Origin: Silene conica | Taxonomy: Eukaryota > Streptophyta > Magnoliopsida > Caryophyllales > Caryophyllaceae | NCBI GenBank assembly: GCA_029255685.2 | Contig: CM055313.2 | Coordinates: 47,758,079 to 47,822,078 of the forward strand | DNA: 64,000 bases | Direction of reading: 5' to 3' | In this document: piece by piece, positions 10,871-20,882 of the stretch | Numbering within the stretch: the first letter of the stretch is position 1 | Layout of the letters: every line of letters begins with the position of its first letter | Notes under the pieces: generated by a model | Database searches by the model: none | What the model was told of the DNA's origin: nothing | The model's input: the letters and a program-made list of their open reading frames with translations, nothing else | Position numbers and translations under genes: made by a program

Positions 10871-11651
10871 CCGATTATGCGATATGAAATGAAAAATGTT
10901 GTTTTTACGTTCATATAAGATAATCTCGTTCATCATTTAAAGTTTTATACAACTTGTTTATTTTATATACTTTGTTAAATCCAACAGGATTGTAGGACAA
11001 TTGTTGAACCCTGTTCAAGTGAACTGGATTAACTTAGTATTGCCCCTAGTCACTTATATGAGGTGACGTCTCGAAAGTGACTAGATTATGATGCGATTGA
11101 TGGTGAGTTCTTACACCATAGAGTCATAAGGGATGACTAGTCGATCATATAGACAACTGTAAAGTACACTTGTGTCGGGCAGTGACCGCTTATAGAGTTC
11201 TTTAGAATTCAATGGAGCCTGGTCGTGGCAAGAGCTGCTATATATATTCTTATGAGTCGATTCTTAGACTGGAGACTGGTTGCTCTAGAGGTAACATTAT
11301 TCAGAATGACTTTGATTTATATTCTACGATCTTCCGTAAAAGGGGTCAAATGGATATATTTTGGGTCACAATGGATGATGTTGACCAAGGAGAACAGTTG
11401 GAAAGAAATTGTTCTGCCCCTTGTCAGGGTTATCTTAAATCTCAAGGCCACTCGAGGAGTAGTGAACTGAAAATGCGTGGCCACGCTCGGAGACTGTCTA
11501 TGGTAGATAATTCCGGTCAAACAGTTACACTCCATGTCGAGAAAAACCACTATTGATTTGATCACGTGCAAGTACGACCTGAAAGACACCTTGCATTGAG
11601 TGGGAGATGATGTAATAGAACAAGAGAATCGGTGATCCACACTTGTGAGGA
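10871..11651 (+). other. Element B 3' non-coding region
   Basis: About 780 bases between the polyprotein stop and the polypurine tract. It is homologous to 48260-48920 of G, including the block containing CCACTCGAGGAG near 11450 and TGGCCACGCTCGGA shortly after. A weaker version occurs in A and A2. Short ORFs here (for example 11212-11556) have no recognisable domain and are taken as chance. Confidence 0.7.
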
Positions 11652-11663
11652 CAAGTGGGAGAT
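11652..11663 (+). other. Element B polypurine tract
   Basis: CAAGTGGGAGAT lies immediately before the 3' LTR. Identical or near-identical purine-rich tracts precede the 3' LTRs of A, A2 and G. Confidence 0.85.
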
Positions 11664-12821
11664 TGTTGGAGTGAGTGTCCTCGACAATAGTGTGATCACG
11701 TCAATTATATTAATTATATTGACAAAACTCTATAAAAGAATATTCATGGGATGATTCTTATCATAAGTCAACTGGTCAACATTAATCGGTAATGATTGGC
11801 TTGCTAGAGTTTGACATTACTGTCGTAATGACGGTGGTGACCAGTTGATCCCTTTAGGTCACACCTTTAGGACAACTATCTCAATATTAAATGTAACAAC
11901 TGTATAATGATACGAGTTAATACATTTCTAGATTATAAATAAAAGGAGGAAATAATTTATAATAAGATTATAAATTATCTTAGTGATCGAAATATCATCA
12001 CTATTAATTATCTGTTTTATGAAACATGATAATAAAATGAATGAATTGAATTAACTACAATTGTTGTAGAATACGATTAAATAATTATATGAAATTATTT
12101 AATTACTAATTTACGATAAAAGGTTTAAAATGTTAAACTACGTAAATAATATAATCGTAATGTTAAGTCACGGATGGGATCCGTTTTGGTCATGGTGACC
12201 GTGTGATATGTCACACTTAGACCTATACATTTTACATAATACATTATGTATTGGGAACATAAGGGAAACATGCAATTAATATGATAAGGCATGCTTGGGA
12301 CATTTGAGAGAATAGAGAGCCAAGTGATTGGGCACTCTACCCTTGGTCTCGGCCGTCCCAAAAAGAGAACAAAAGAGAGTTTTTGTTCCCTCTTCTCAAG
12401 TTCATACATTCATTCTATTGACAACTAGGGTTTTGTTTTTGTGAGAGAAAAACATAAGAAAAGAAAGAAAAATAATTCCTTCTTGTATAACCCTAGCCGT
12501 GTGCCTCATTCAATCTAGTAAGCTTGTGTGTTGGTTCTAGCAAAACAATATACAAACATTGAGAGTTAGTGTGTCTTGGTGTTCATCTTTTGGAGGCCAT
12601 CATCTCTTTGAAGGTTCAAGGAGGATCATCCACACATTAAGCTCAAGAACAAGTGAAGAAGGTGACTTCACTTGTGCCCTTATTTTGCCGAGATATCCAA
12701 TGTAAGGGAGCTTATTCTTACTCCTTAATCTCGTCATAATCAATTGTTAAGCATGCTAAAGATCTATAATTTATATGATAAATAAAAACTAGTATGACTA
12801 TATAGGTATATGAACCTAACA
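11664..12821 (+). repeat. Element B 3' LTR
   Basis: 1,158 bp, TGTTGG...CTAACA, about 99.65% identical to 4405-5562. Its hairpin arms are perfectly complementary. It is followed by the right target duplication attgt at 12822-12826. Confidence 0.95.
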
Positions 12822-12826
12822 ATTGT

Positions 12827-13576
12827 ACGCCAATTTTGAACACCACAAAGTGAACTGATTAACATTACATCGTTTTGGTCCTTGATTACCCACTTGAGCT
12901 GATAACTCAGGTAATCATTTTGTGACGTTGGTTGATGGTGGGTTCAACGAGCCATAAGTCACGTGGATGACTGACCAATCACAAAGGCGAGTTATACGGA
13001 TATCTCGTAGGACACCTCGTGACAACGTTATGGAGTCCTAAATGTTTTATAACATTGGGTGCCTGGTCGTGGATAGGACCTCCATAGTGTTCCTTAGAGT
13101 CGAGTCTTTTGACCTTCAACTGTCTCTTGAGATTAAGACAGATTTTGGGTAACTTTGGTTTCTTTCCCACGGTCACCGTAACAGGGGCCAAGAGGAATTT
13201 TTCTGGGTTATTTCATGCTGGGCGATATCGGCAGGATTCGAGTTGAGGGAAATATCCAAACCCTTATCAGGATTTTATCATTTCTCAGGGCCACTCGAGG
13301 AGTAGTAACTGAAATGCATGGCCATGCTCGAATACAGATTCGTTTTATCAGTTAAGTTACTCTCTAGTCGGGGAAACCACTCTTGATACAGATCGCTTGT
13401 GAGATACGACCTTTGCGAATGCGGATTTGCAAATTGTCTTACATTGAGTGGGAGAAATTTTAAAAGGATATGAGATTCGGTTATCGCACCTACACTTGTA
13501 CGGACAAGTGGGAGTTTGTTGGAGCTTGTGTCCTCCACATGTAGTGTGATAACGTCATTGCACATACCCTTGTACG
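12827..13576 (+). other. Remainder of element A 3' non-coding region
   Basis: Resumes exactly where A2 continues after attgt and is about 98% identical to 32720-33464. It includes the conserved CCACTCGAGGAG block near 13290. At 13505-13576 it also has a second, displaced purine tract plus LTR-like start (TGTTGGAGCTTGTGTCCTCC), just upstream of the real one. Confidence 0.75.
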
Positions 13577-13590
13577 GACAAGTGGGAGAT
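13577..13590 (+). other. Element A polypurine tract
   Basis: GACAAGTGGGAGAT lies directly before the LTR start TGTTGGGG. The same sequence is at 33465-33478 in A2 and 48921-48934 in G. Confidence 0.85.
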
Positions 13591-13661
13591 TGTTGGGGCT
13601 GGTGTCCTTGACAATTAAGTACAATGACTTATTAAATCTCTTTAAGGATCACAAGGGCATA
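13591..13661 (+). repeat. Head of element A 3' LTR (first 71 bp)
   Basis: The first 70 bases are identical to the start of the A2 3' LTR at 33479. The LTR is then interrupted by element C; bases 13657-13661 (gcata) are C's target duplication, repeated at 20883-20887. Confidence 0.9.
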
Positions 13662-14366
13662 TGTAAAACCCCTCGCGAAAGCGGAAATATAAACATGCAA
13701 AAGTACTAAAAAAAACAGCGGAATTTAAACTTTTTAAAGATAAAACATGCGAGAAGTCTTAGACAGAAACATATACTGAAACTGAAACCAAAATAGATAA
13801 ATAACAGTTCTAAGTATAAAATCCAAATATATACACAGCCTGGGATGGGACATCCCTACAGGCACCAACGCAAAATAAACAAAGCTAAGAGTCCAGCTAA
13901 AACGATGTAAAGGTATAAGTCAAGATGATAGGATCATCGCTCGCTAGCTCTCACATGAACCCCCTGCAAACAGCCTCATGTACCTACACACATACAACAT
14001 GTGCGCCACAGTCAGAGGGGAGTGACTAGAGTGCTCCTAGCCACCTATTGTCAGTGACACACAACACATAAACATACAATATACTCCAACATATATAAAA
14101 ACATATGAAGCATACGAATCTCAATATCCCAACTTTCATAACATCATGCAAATACTTACGCAAGGGCTCTCAACCAACTTCGGAAACTATTTGGAAGGAG
14201 AGCCGGTTTCCCTTCCGGTTGCCCGGCCGGGGGGTCTTTCAATCCAAACCATTTACGAAACCGGACTAAGAGTCGTCCAATGCCTTGGACGAACAATACT
14301 AAGATAACCAAAATCCGTGACCTAATCCTAGTCACTGCCTCACAACAATACACCTCAATTACAAAG

Positions 14367-14790
14367 GGAAACACAGAACTGTAACCTAATCCAAATTACA
14401 GTCCTAACACATCATACCCCATAATACAAAGGTAACACAAAACTGTAACCTAACCAAATTACAGTCCTAACACATCATACCCCATAATACAAAGGTAACA
14501 CAGAACTGTAACCTAATCCAAATTACAGTCCTAACACATCATACCCCATAATACAAAGGTGACACAGAACTGTAACCTAATCCAAATTACAGTCCTAACA
14601 CATCATACCCCATAATACAAAGGTGACACAGAACTGTAACCTAATCCAAATTACAGTCCTAACACATCATACCCCATAATACAAAGGTGACACAGAACTG
14701 TAACCTAATCCAAATTACAGTCCTAACACATCATACCCCATAATACAAAGGTGACACAGAACTGTAACCTAATCCAAATTACAGTCCTAC
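14367..14790. repeat. 64-bp tandem repeat array, about 7 copies
   Basis: Each unit contains ACACAGAACTGTAACC, TCCAAATTACAGTCC and CACATCATACCCC. The right LTR has about five units (18976-19271). More diverged partial units (CTGTGACC, CAAATCACAG) continue downstream to about 14885. Confidence 0.9.
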
Positions 14791-15162
14791 AACAATACAA
14801 TACATTCCAAACTGTGACCTAATCCAAATCACAGTTCTACAACACATTTCAAGTCAAAACTATGACCTAAACCAAATCACAGTCCTACAACTTCATTACT
14901 GAACTTACTCGATTCATAACCAATCATGCAAGCGACGTATACTCAAACCAACACTTAATTGACCCCGAGAATTAAGCCGAGGGAGAGCCGGTTTCCCTTT
15001 CGGTTGCCCGACCGGGGGGTCTCTATCCTCACTCTATTCCCGAACCCAATATAGTGTCGCCCGAACCTCGGGGGCTCCAAACATGCATACGAAGCATACG
15101 GAAAAAGAATCAATGCAATCCGACATGTGAATCAAAAGTTATAAGCAATTTATTATGCATCA

Positions 15163-15459
15163 GGGGCTCTCAGCCGGTCAGCCACAGGCTGCCGGTTGGC
15201 CGGCTGAGAGTCATTGACTCTTCAAAAACAACTTCAAAATACCAAAAGGGCTCTCAGCCGGTCAGCACAGGCTGCCGGTTGGCCGGCTGAGATTCATTTA
15301 CTCTCAATTTCACACTTCAAAACACCAAGAAGGGGCTCTCAGCCGGCTGACCGGCTGCCGGCCGACCGGCTGAGGGTCCTTCCTCAGTGTTCTTCAAAAT
15401 CCACCTACGAGACTCTCAGCCGGTTGACCGGCCGCCGGTCAACCAACCGGCTGGGAGTC
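15163..15459. repeat. Four GC-rich inverted repeats in the C LTR
   Basis: Four units at about 15163-15212, 15248-15294, 15333-15379 and 15411-15459 each start with CTCTCAGCCGG and end with the complement CCGGCTGAGAG or a close variant. Each could fold as a hairpin of about 20 bp. The right LTR has the same array at 19644-19940. Confidence 0.8.
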
Positions 15460-16401
15460 CCTGTTCCCAAAATCGCACATTTCGACAATTGAAATCGTTC
15501 CCAATCCATTACCAATCCTTCCTATACATGTTTCTAAGTAATAATTCGACATTCCCAGCATGTTTACCACATCAAATACACATAAAAACATGTATACAAA
15601 CAATCATTTCGTGTCTTAACAACAAAATCACAAATTAAACCGGTCTTAACATGTATACTCTTAAATCCACTTTCTCATCAAAGTCTTCCTCAAATCATCA
15701 CCAAAATCAGTTTATATAACTTCACAATAACATTAAGAACTTAAGACTAAACTAACATTCATCAAACACAACCAAAAATCACATAAAGTGCTAATTTAGA
15801 CAAAAGGCCGAGTTTTCTCATTATCGTCACCTTTACTCCGCGAATGCTCCGGTTTATTCTTCAAGGATCACGAGTTCTTCCTCCGGATTGTTGTTAGCTC
15901 CACCTTCAAGCACAAAAACACGGATTAAAGTGATAATTTCGTGATTAAGGCAAAACAGCCCCGAAATGAAGTTTCACGAAATTGAAATTGAAAGTGATGG
16001 AAAGATCATAAATCTGGCGAGGATTCCGAATATGTAACTTTTACCTCGATACGAGTTCGGGAAGGGGGCGAGATCGTCTTGAAAAGCTTGAAGAGAAATG
16101 AAAATGGTGTTTGAGTTTGTTTACTGTGAAAAGAAATGGAATGTCGATGGAGAGGTTTAAGGTAGGGTTTTAAGTTGTCCTTTCACCTTTATTGAGTCGG
16201 GTTTACTCTATTCAAGCGAAACGGAAACAGTGAAGCGGTTTGATAAAAATGAACAAGGCATCCTAAGCTTAAACGATTTTTAAGACGAACTTAACGGAAA
16301 TCTTAAAAATATAAATTACGATTATTATTAAATTATTATTAAATTCCGTAAATTACTTTATTTTGATAAAATAGTCCTTTACGAAAATACGGGCTGTTAC
16401 A

Positions 16402-16420
16402 ATCACCCCATCTTTCAAAA
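16402..16420 (-). other. Element C polypurine tract
   Basis: On the minus strand this reads CTTTTTGAAAGATGGGGTGAT just before TGTAACAGCC, the start of the 3' LTR. The purine-rich character and position fit a polypurine tract. Confidence 0.7.
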
Positions 16421-16970
16421 AGTTTCGTCCTCGAAACTTGAAAGCAGTAACAAGGACAAGGTTAACAGATCAAAGTTTTCACTTAACTTGTTTTACAAAC
16501 TTAGGTTTCTTTCAAAGATTCCAAACGATTTTTCCAAGGCACAAGTCTTCGTCAATGGACGTTGGGGTTCTCGTTGTACATTCAAGAGCCCGACATTCCA
16601 AATCTGAGACAAGTCCCAAAATTTAAATATCTTAAAAATCAAAATTTAGACCGATCCGGTGTCGGCAAGCATCGTTCAGGTTATCAGACGTCTCCAATAA
16701 CGAGTTCAATGACGAATCGACGCTGAGATCAATCGAATTGCAAGGCAAGTAACTCTTTAAAACCAGGTTTCTTGAAAAATTATCACCAAAACCTACCAAA
16801 GTTGAAAGATTATCCACTTCTTTTAACCAAAATCCTTTCGAAAACACACTTACTTTTCAAAATTTTCAGAAAAAGCAAAGTTTGCGAAATCTTACTAGTT
16901 GCAATAGATCGAAAGGAAGGTAGCTTGGCGAATTTACAGGTGCACAACAAGAATCGGTGCACGGGAGAGA
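16421..16970 (-). other. Element C 3' non-coding stretch
   Basis: About 550 bp between the gag stop and the polypurine tract. I see no remaining protease, RT or integrase motif on either strand. Small ORFs here show no domain. Confidence 0.6.
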
Positions 16971-18104
16971 TTAAGATTTAGAGCAAATGATAAGACTTTG
17001 GGGTCTTAGAAGAAGATAGGAGAGAAAGGTCACAGATGAAAACGTACCAGTGACCAACTGAGGGCAAGTCTCTGCAGTAGCTCTGCTCATCACGTACACA
17101 GTACCCTTGGTCTTCGGCTTTCGAACAGCACCAGCAGCAGTGGCAGTCCTCCCAACAACAGTCTTCTTCTCCGGACACTCATAGAAGCGATGTCCAGGCT
17201 TATTGCAGGTGTAGCACAAGTAGGGATCACCGTTACAGTTAACACCAGGGTGAAGGGCCTTGTGACACTTGAAACACTTCAAGGAAGGGTCAGGTGCAGG
17301 GCGGGGATCCATGGTCTTGGAGGAACCAATCTTCTGGAATTTTTCAGGTTGAACTTCTGGAGAATCAGGTAAAGGATCAAGGGGCCTCTTCCCAAGAGAG
17401 CGAGCCTGAGGGGAACTGAGAGCCGAAGAAGCTCTAACCTCAGCATCTATGGCCTTAATTGAATTCTCAGCCCAAATAGCATCATCGTACACCTCTACGA
17501 AAGAAGTAGAATCTCTGCGAATCATACTCTCGATGCGGGCACCTAGCTTTCCTTTGTAGAAGTAGACTCTCTCGGATTCATCCCTTACGAACCGAGAAGC
17601 AAAGTGAGCCAACTGATTAAACTTGTCCGTGAACTCCTGCACTGTCATGTCTCCTTGTTTGAAATCCATGAATTCTTTGAGTCGCTGTGATCTGAGCTCC
17701 TTAGGGTAAAACCTTGACTCGAGCTTATCCTTGAAAGCCTCCCAATCGAACAAAGGATCAAGAGAGAAAGTAGGTCCAGTCAATGCCCACCACCTATCGG
17801 CCTCAAGGGTCAGAAAGTGAGTGGCTAGCCGCACTCTATCCTCTCTACCCACCGCATACAGGGTGAAGCTCTTTTCCATCTCTCTGAACCACTCGGTAAG
17901 GGCTACCGGATCAACCTCACCACCATAAGTCTTCACATGGCTACGGGACATCTGCGAAGCTATCCATGAGAAACTACCAGGACGATTAGCCTCGTTGCCT
18001 GGCGGAGGAGGAGGGGGAACATTCCCTGCTTGCTGTCTCTGAGTTTCGAGCAAGTGATGAATTGCTTGCAATATAATGTTCTCAGCAGCCGTGGTTCTCA
18101 CCAT
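16971..18104 (-). CDS. Gypsy Gag protein of element C, pol deleted
   Basis: Intact 377-residue Gag, the structural protein of the virus-like particle. After a proline-rich N-terminus comes a retrotransposon Gag domain (about residues 55-220, with motifs FREMEKSF, ADRWW and DESERVYF). Two zinc knuckles near the C-terminus are C-F-K-C...C, which is irregular, and C-Y-T-C-N-K-P-G-H-R-F-Y-E-C. The protein resembles D Gag along its length. Near residue 343 it enters the pre-protease motif seen in D as FVMTRAEAE (here YVMSRATAE). About 15 residues later it departs into an unrelated 20-residue tail, which marks the deletion that removed pol. The start ATG follows a short leader after the primer-binding site. 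The open frame and near-identical LTRs suggest a usable protein. Confidence 0.88.
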   Translation of the reverse strand: MVRTTAAENIILQAIHHLLETQRQQAGNVPPPPPPGNEANRPGSFSWIASQMSRSHVKTYGGEVDPVALTEWFREMEKSFTLYAVGREDRVRLATHFLTLEADRWWALTGPTFSLDPLFDWEAFKDKLESRFYPKELRSQRLKEFMDFKQGDMTVQEFTDKFNQLAHFASRFVRDESERVYFYKGKLGARIESMIRRDSTSFVEVYDDAIWAENSIKAIDAEVRASSALSSPQARSLGKRPLDPLPDSPEVQPEKFQKIGSSKTMDPRPAPDPSLKCFKCHKALHPGVNCNGDPYLCYTCNKPGHRFYECPEKKTVVGRTATAAGAVRKPKTKGTVYVMSRATAETCPQLVTGTFSSVTFLSYLLLRPQSLIICSKS

Positions 18105-18256
18105 CCTTCAAAAGAGAAAACAGTATTACCTTAACGATTAGCAAGTACAAACAGTCTACCACTTGTCCTTAAGTCTACCCAAATCTCTCATTCATTATTT
18201 GATGTTATAGGTCAAGTTAAGTTTGGGGATTACATGAGTGCGTCGGGAGCGATAAC
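18105..18256 (-). other. Element C leader
   Basis: About 150 bp between the primer-binding site and the gag ATG. It is homologous to the D leader (40956-41108), including the TCGCTCCCGA...GCACTCATGTAA stretch after the PBS. Confidence 0.7.
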
Positions 18257-18268
18257 GCTCTGATACCA
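18257..18268 (-). other. Element C primer-binding site (initiator Met tRNA)
   Basis: The plus strand reads GCTCTGATACCA, so the minus strand reads TGGTATCAGAGC, two bases from the LTR end. This fixes the element's orientation. Confidence 0.95.
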
Positions 18269-18270
18269 AC

Positions 18271-20882
18271 TGTAAAACCCCTCGCGAAAGCGGAAATATA
18301 AACATGCAAAAGTACTAAAAAAAACAGCGGAATTTAAACTTTTTAAAGATAAAACATGCGAGAAGTCTTAGACAGAAACATATACTGAAACTGAAACCAA
18401 AATAGATAAATAACAGTTCTAAGTATAAAATCCAAATATATACACAGCCTGGGATGGGACATCCCTACAGGCACCAACGCAAAATAAACAAAGCTAAGAG
18501 TCCAGCTAAAACGATGTAAAGGTATAAGTCAAGATGATAGGATCATCGCTCGCTAGCTCTCACATGAACCCCCTGCAAACAGCCTCATGTACCTACACAC
18601 ATACAACATGTGCGCCACAGTCAGAGGGGAGTGACTAGAGTGCTCCTAGCCACCTATTGTCAGTGACACACAACACATAAACATACAATATACTCCAGCA
18701 TATATAAAAACATGTGAAGCATACGAATCTCAATATCCCAACTTTCATAACATCATGCAAATACTTACGCAAGGGCTCTCAACCAACTTCGGAAACTATT
18801 TGGAAGGAGAGCCGGTTTCCCTTCCGGTTGCCCGGCCGGGGGGTCTTTCAATCCAAACCATTTACGAAACCGGACTAAGAGTCGTCCAATGCCTTGGACG
18901 AACAATACTAAGATAACCAAAATCCGTGACCTAATCCTAGTCACTGCCTCACAACAATACACCTCAATTACAAAGGGAAACACAGAACTGTAACCTAATC
19001 CAAATTACAGTCCTAACACATCATACCCCATAATACAAAGGTAACACAAAACTGTAACCTAACCAAATTACAGTCCTAACACATCATACCCCATAATACA
19101 AAGGTAACACAGAACTGTAACCTAATCCAAATTACAGTCCTAACACATCATACCCCATAATACAAAGGTGACACAGAACTGTAACCTAATCCAAATTACA
19201 GTCCTAACACATCATACCCAATAATACAAAGGTGACACAGAACTGTAACCTAATCCAAATTACAGTCCTACAACAATACAATACATTCCAAACTGTGACC
19301 TAATCCAAATCACAGTTCTACAACACATTTCAAGTCAAAACTATGACCTAAACCAAATCACAGTCCTACAACTTCATTACTGAACTTACTCGATTCATAA
19401 CCAATCATGCAAGCGACGTATACTCAAACCAACACTTAATTGACCCCGAGAATTAAGCCGAGGGAGAGCCGGTTTCCCTTTCGGTTGCCCGACCGGGGGG
19501 TCTCTATCCTCACTCTATTCCCGAACCCAATATAGTGTCGCCCGAACCTCGGGGGCTCCAAACATGCATACGAAGCATACGGAAAAAGAATCAATGCAAT
19601 CCGACATGTGAATCAAAAGTTATAAGCAATTTATTATGCATCAGGGGCTCTCAGCCGGTCAGCCACAGGCTGCCGGTTGGCCGGCTGAGAGTCATTGACT
19701 CTTCAAAAACAACTTCAAAATACCAAAAGGGCTCTCAGCCGGTCAGCACAGGCTGCCGGTTGGCCGGCTGAGAGTCATTTACTCTCAATTTCACACTTCA
19801 AAACACTAAGAAGGGGCTCTCAGCCGGCTGACCGGCTGCCGGCCGACCGGCTGAGGGTCCTTCCTCAGTGTTCTTCAAAATCCACCTACGAGACTCTCAG
19901 CCGGTTGACCGGCCGCCGGTCAACCAACCGGCTGGGAGTCCCTGTTCCCAAAATCGCACATTTCGACAATTGAAATCGTTCCCAATCCATTACCAATCCT
20001 TCCTATACATGTTTCTAAGTAATAATTCGACATTCCCAGCATGTTTACCACATCAAATACACATAAAAACATGTATACAAACAATCATTTCGTGTCTTAA
20101 CAACAAAATCACAAATTAAACCGGTCTTAACATGTATACTCTTAAATCCACTTTCTCATCAAAGTCTTCCTCAAATCATCACCAAAATCAGTTTATATAA
20201 CTTCACAATAACATTAAGAACTTAAGACTAAACTAACATTCATCAAACACAACCAAAAATCACATAAAGTGCTAATTTAGACAAAAGGCCGAGTTTTCTC
20301 ATTATCGTCACCTTTACTCCGCGAATGCTCCGGTTTATTCTTCAAGGATCACGAGTTCTTCCTCCGGATTGTTGTTAGCTCCACCTTCAAGCACAAAAAC
20401 ACGGATTAAAGTGATAATTTCGTGATTAAGGCAAAACAGCCCCGAAATGAAGTTTCACGAAATTGAAATTGAAAGTGATGGAAAGATCATAAATCTCGCG
20501 AGGATTCCGAATATGTAACTTTTACCTCGATACGAGTTCGGGAAGGGGGCGAGATCGTCTTGAAAAGCTTGAAGAGAAATGAAAATGGTGTTTGAGTTTG
20601 TTTAATGTGAAAAGAAATGGAATGTCGATGGAGAGGTTTAAGGTAGGGTTTTAAGTTGTCCTTTCACCTTTATTGAGTCGGGTTTACTCTATTCAAGCGA
20701 AACGGAAACAGTGAAGCGGTTTGATAAAAATGAACAAGGCATCCTAAGCTTAAACGATTTTTAAGACGAACTTAACGGAAATCTTAAAAATATAAATTAC
20801 GATTATTATTAAATTATTATTAAATTCCGTAAATTACTTTATTTTGATAAAATAGTCCTTTACGAAAATACGGGCTGTTACA
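18271..20882 (-). repeat. Element C right LTR (5' LTR in element orientation)
   Basis: 2,612 bp, TGTAAAACCCC...CTGTTACA. It differs from 13662-16401 at about seven single bases and by two fewer tandem-repeat units (array at 18976-19271). The inverted-repeat array is at 19644-19940. Confidence 0.95.

Larger units (their letters stand above)
4405..12821 (+). mobile_element. Copia element B, complete, pol-bearing and young
   Basis: Complete 8,417-bp LTR retrotransposon bounded by TGTTGG...CTAACA and a 5-bp duplication attgt (4400-4404, 12822-12826). The uninterrupted site is visible in A2 near 32714. The two 1,158-bp LTRs have equal length and differ at about four positions, so insertion is recent. 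A primer-binding site, a long leader, one open 1,171-codon ORF, a 3' non-coding region and a polypurine tract are all present. The unusual feature is a missing capsid part of gag, so particle formation would need Gag in trans. Barley BARE-2 is a known example of a gag-defective but mobile Copia element. Confidence 0.95.
13662..16401 (-). repeat. Element C left LTR (3' LTR in element orientation)
   Basis: Begins TGTAAAACCCC and ends CTGTTACA. It contains seven copies of a 64-bp tandem repeat, GC-rich inverted repeats, and two related GC-rich blocks near 14198-14240 and 14983-15022. It is 128 bp longer than the right LTR, exactly two repeat units. Confidence 0.95.
13662..20882 (-). mobile_element. 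Gypsy-derived gag-only retrotransposon C (TR-GAG type)
   Basis: This 7,221-bp element has long LTRs (2,740 and 2,612 bp) around an interior of only 1,869 bp that encodes Gag and no pol. It has TGTAAAAC...TGTTACA ends and a gcata target duplication. The primer-binding site next to the right LTR shows minus-strand orientation. Gag and LTR sequences resemble element D, so C looks like a deletion derivative of that family, probably mobilised in trans. Non-autonomous elements of this form are known in plants as TR-GAG elements. The LTRs differ at about seven single bases, apart from a change in tandem-repeat number, so insertion was recent. The long LTRs and Gag suggest the Tekay/Del chromovirus group, which is an inference. 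Confidence 0.9.

Noticed and set aside
11212..11640. Short ORFs in the B 3' region as an extra (env-like) gene
   Set aside because: Overlapping ORFs on both strands, no signal peptide or transmembrane helix, and the homologous G region does not keep the frames open.
15054..15638. Overlapping 78-92-codon ORFs in the C LTR (repeated at 19535-20119)
   Set aside because: They follow the hairpin repeats and tandem sequence, occur in both LTRs only because the LTRs are copies, and show no protein-like conservation or domain.
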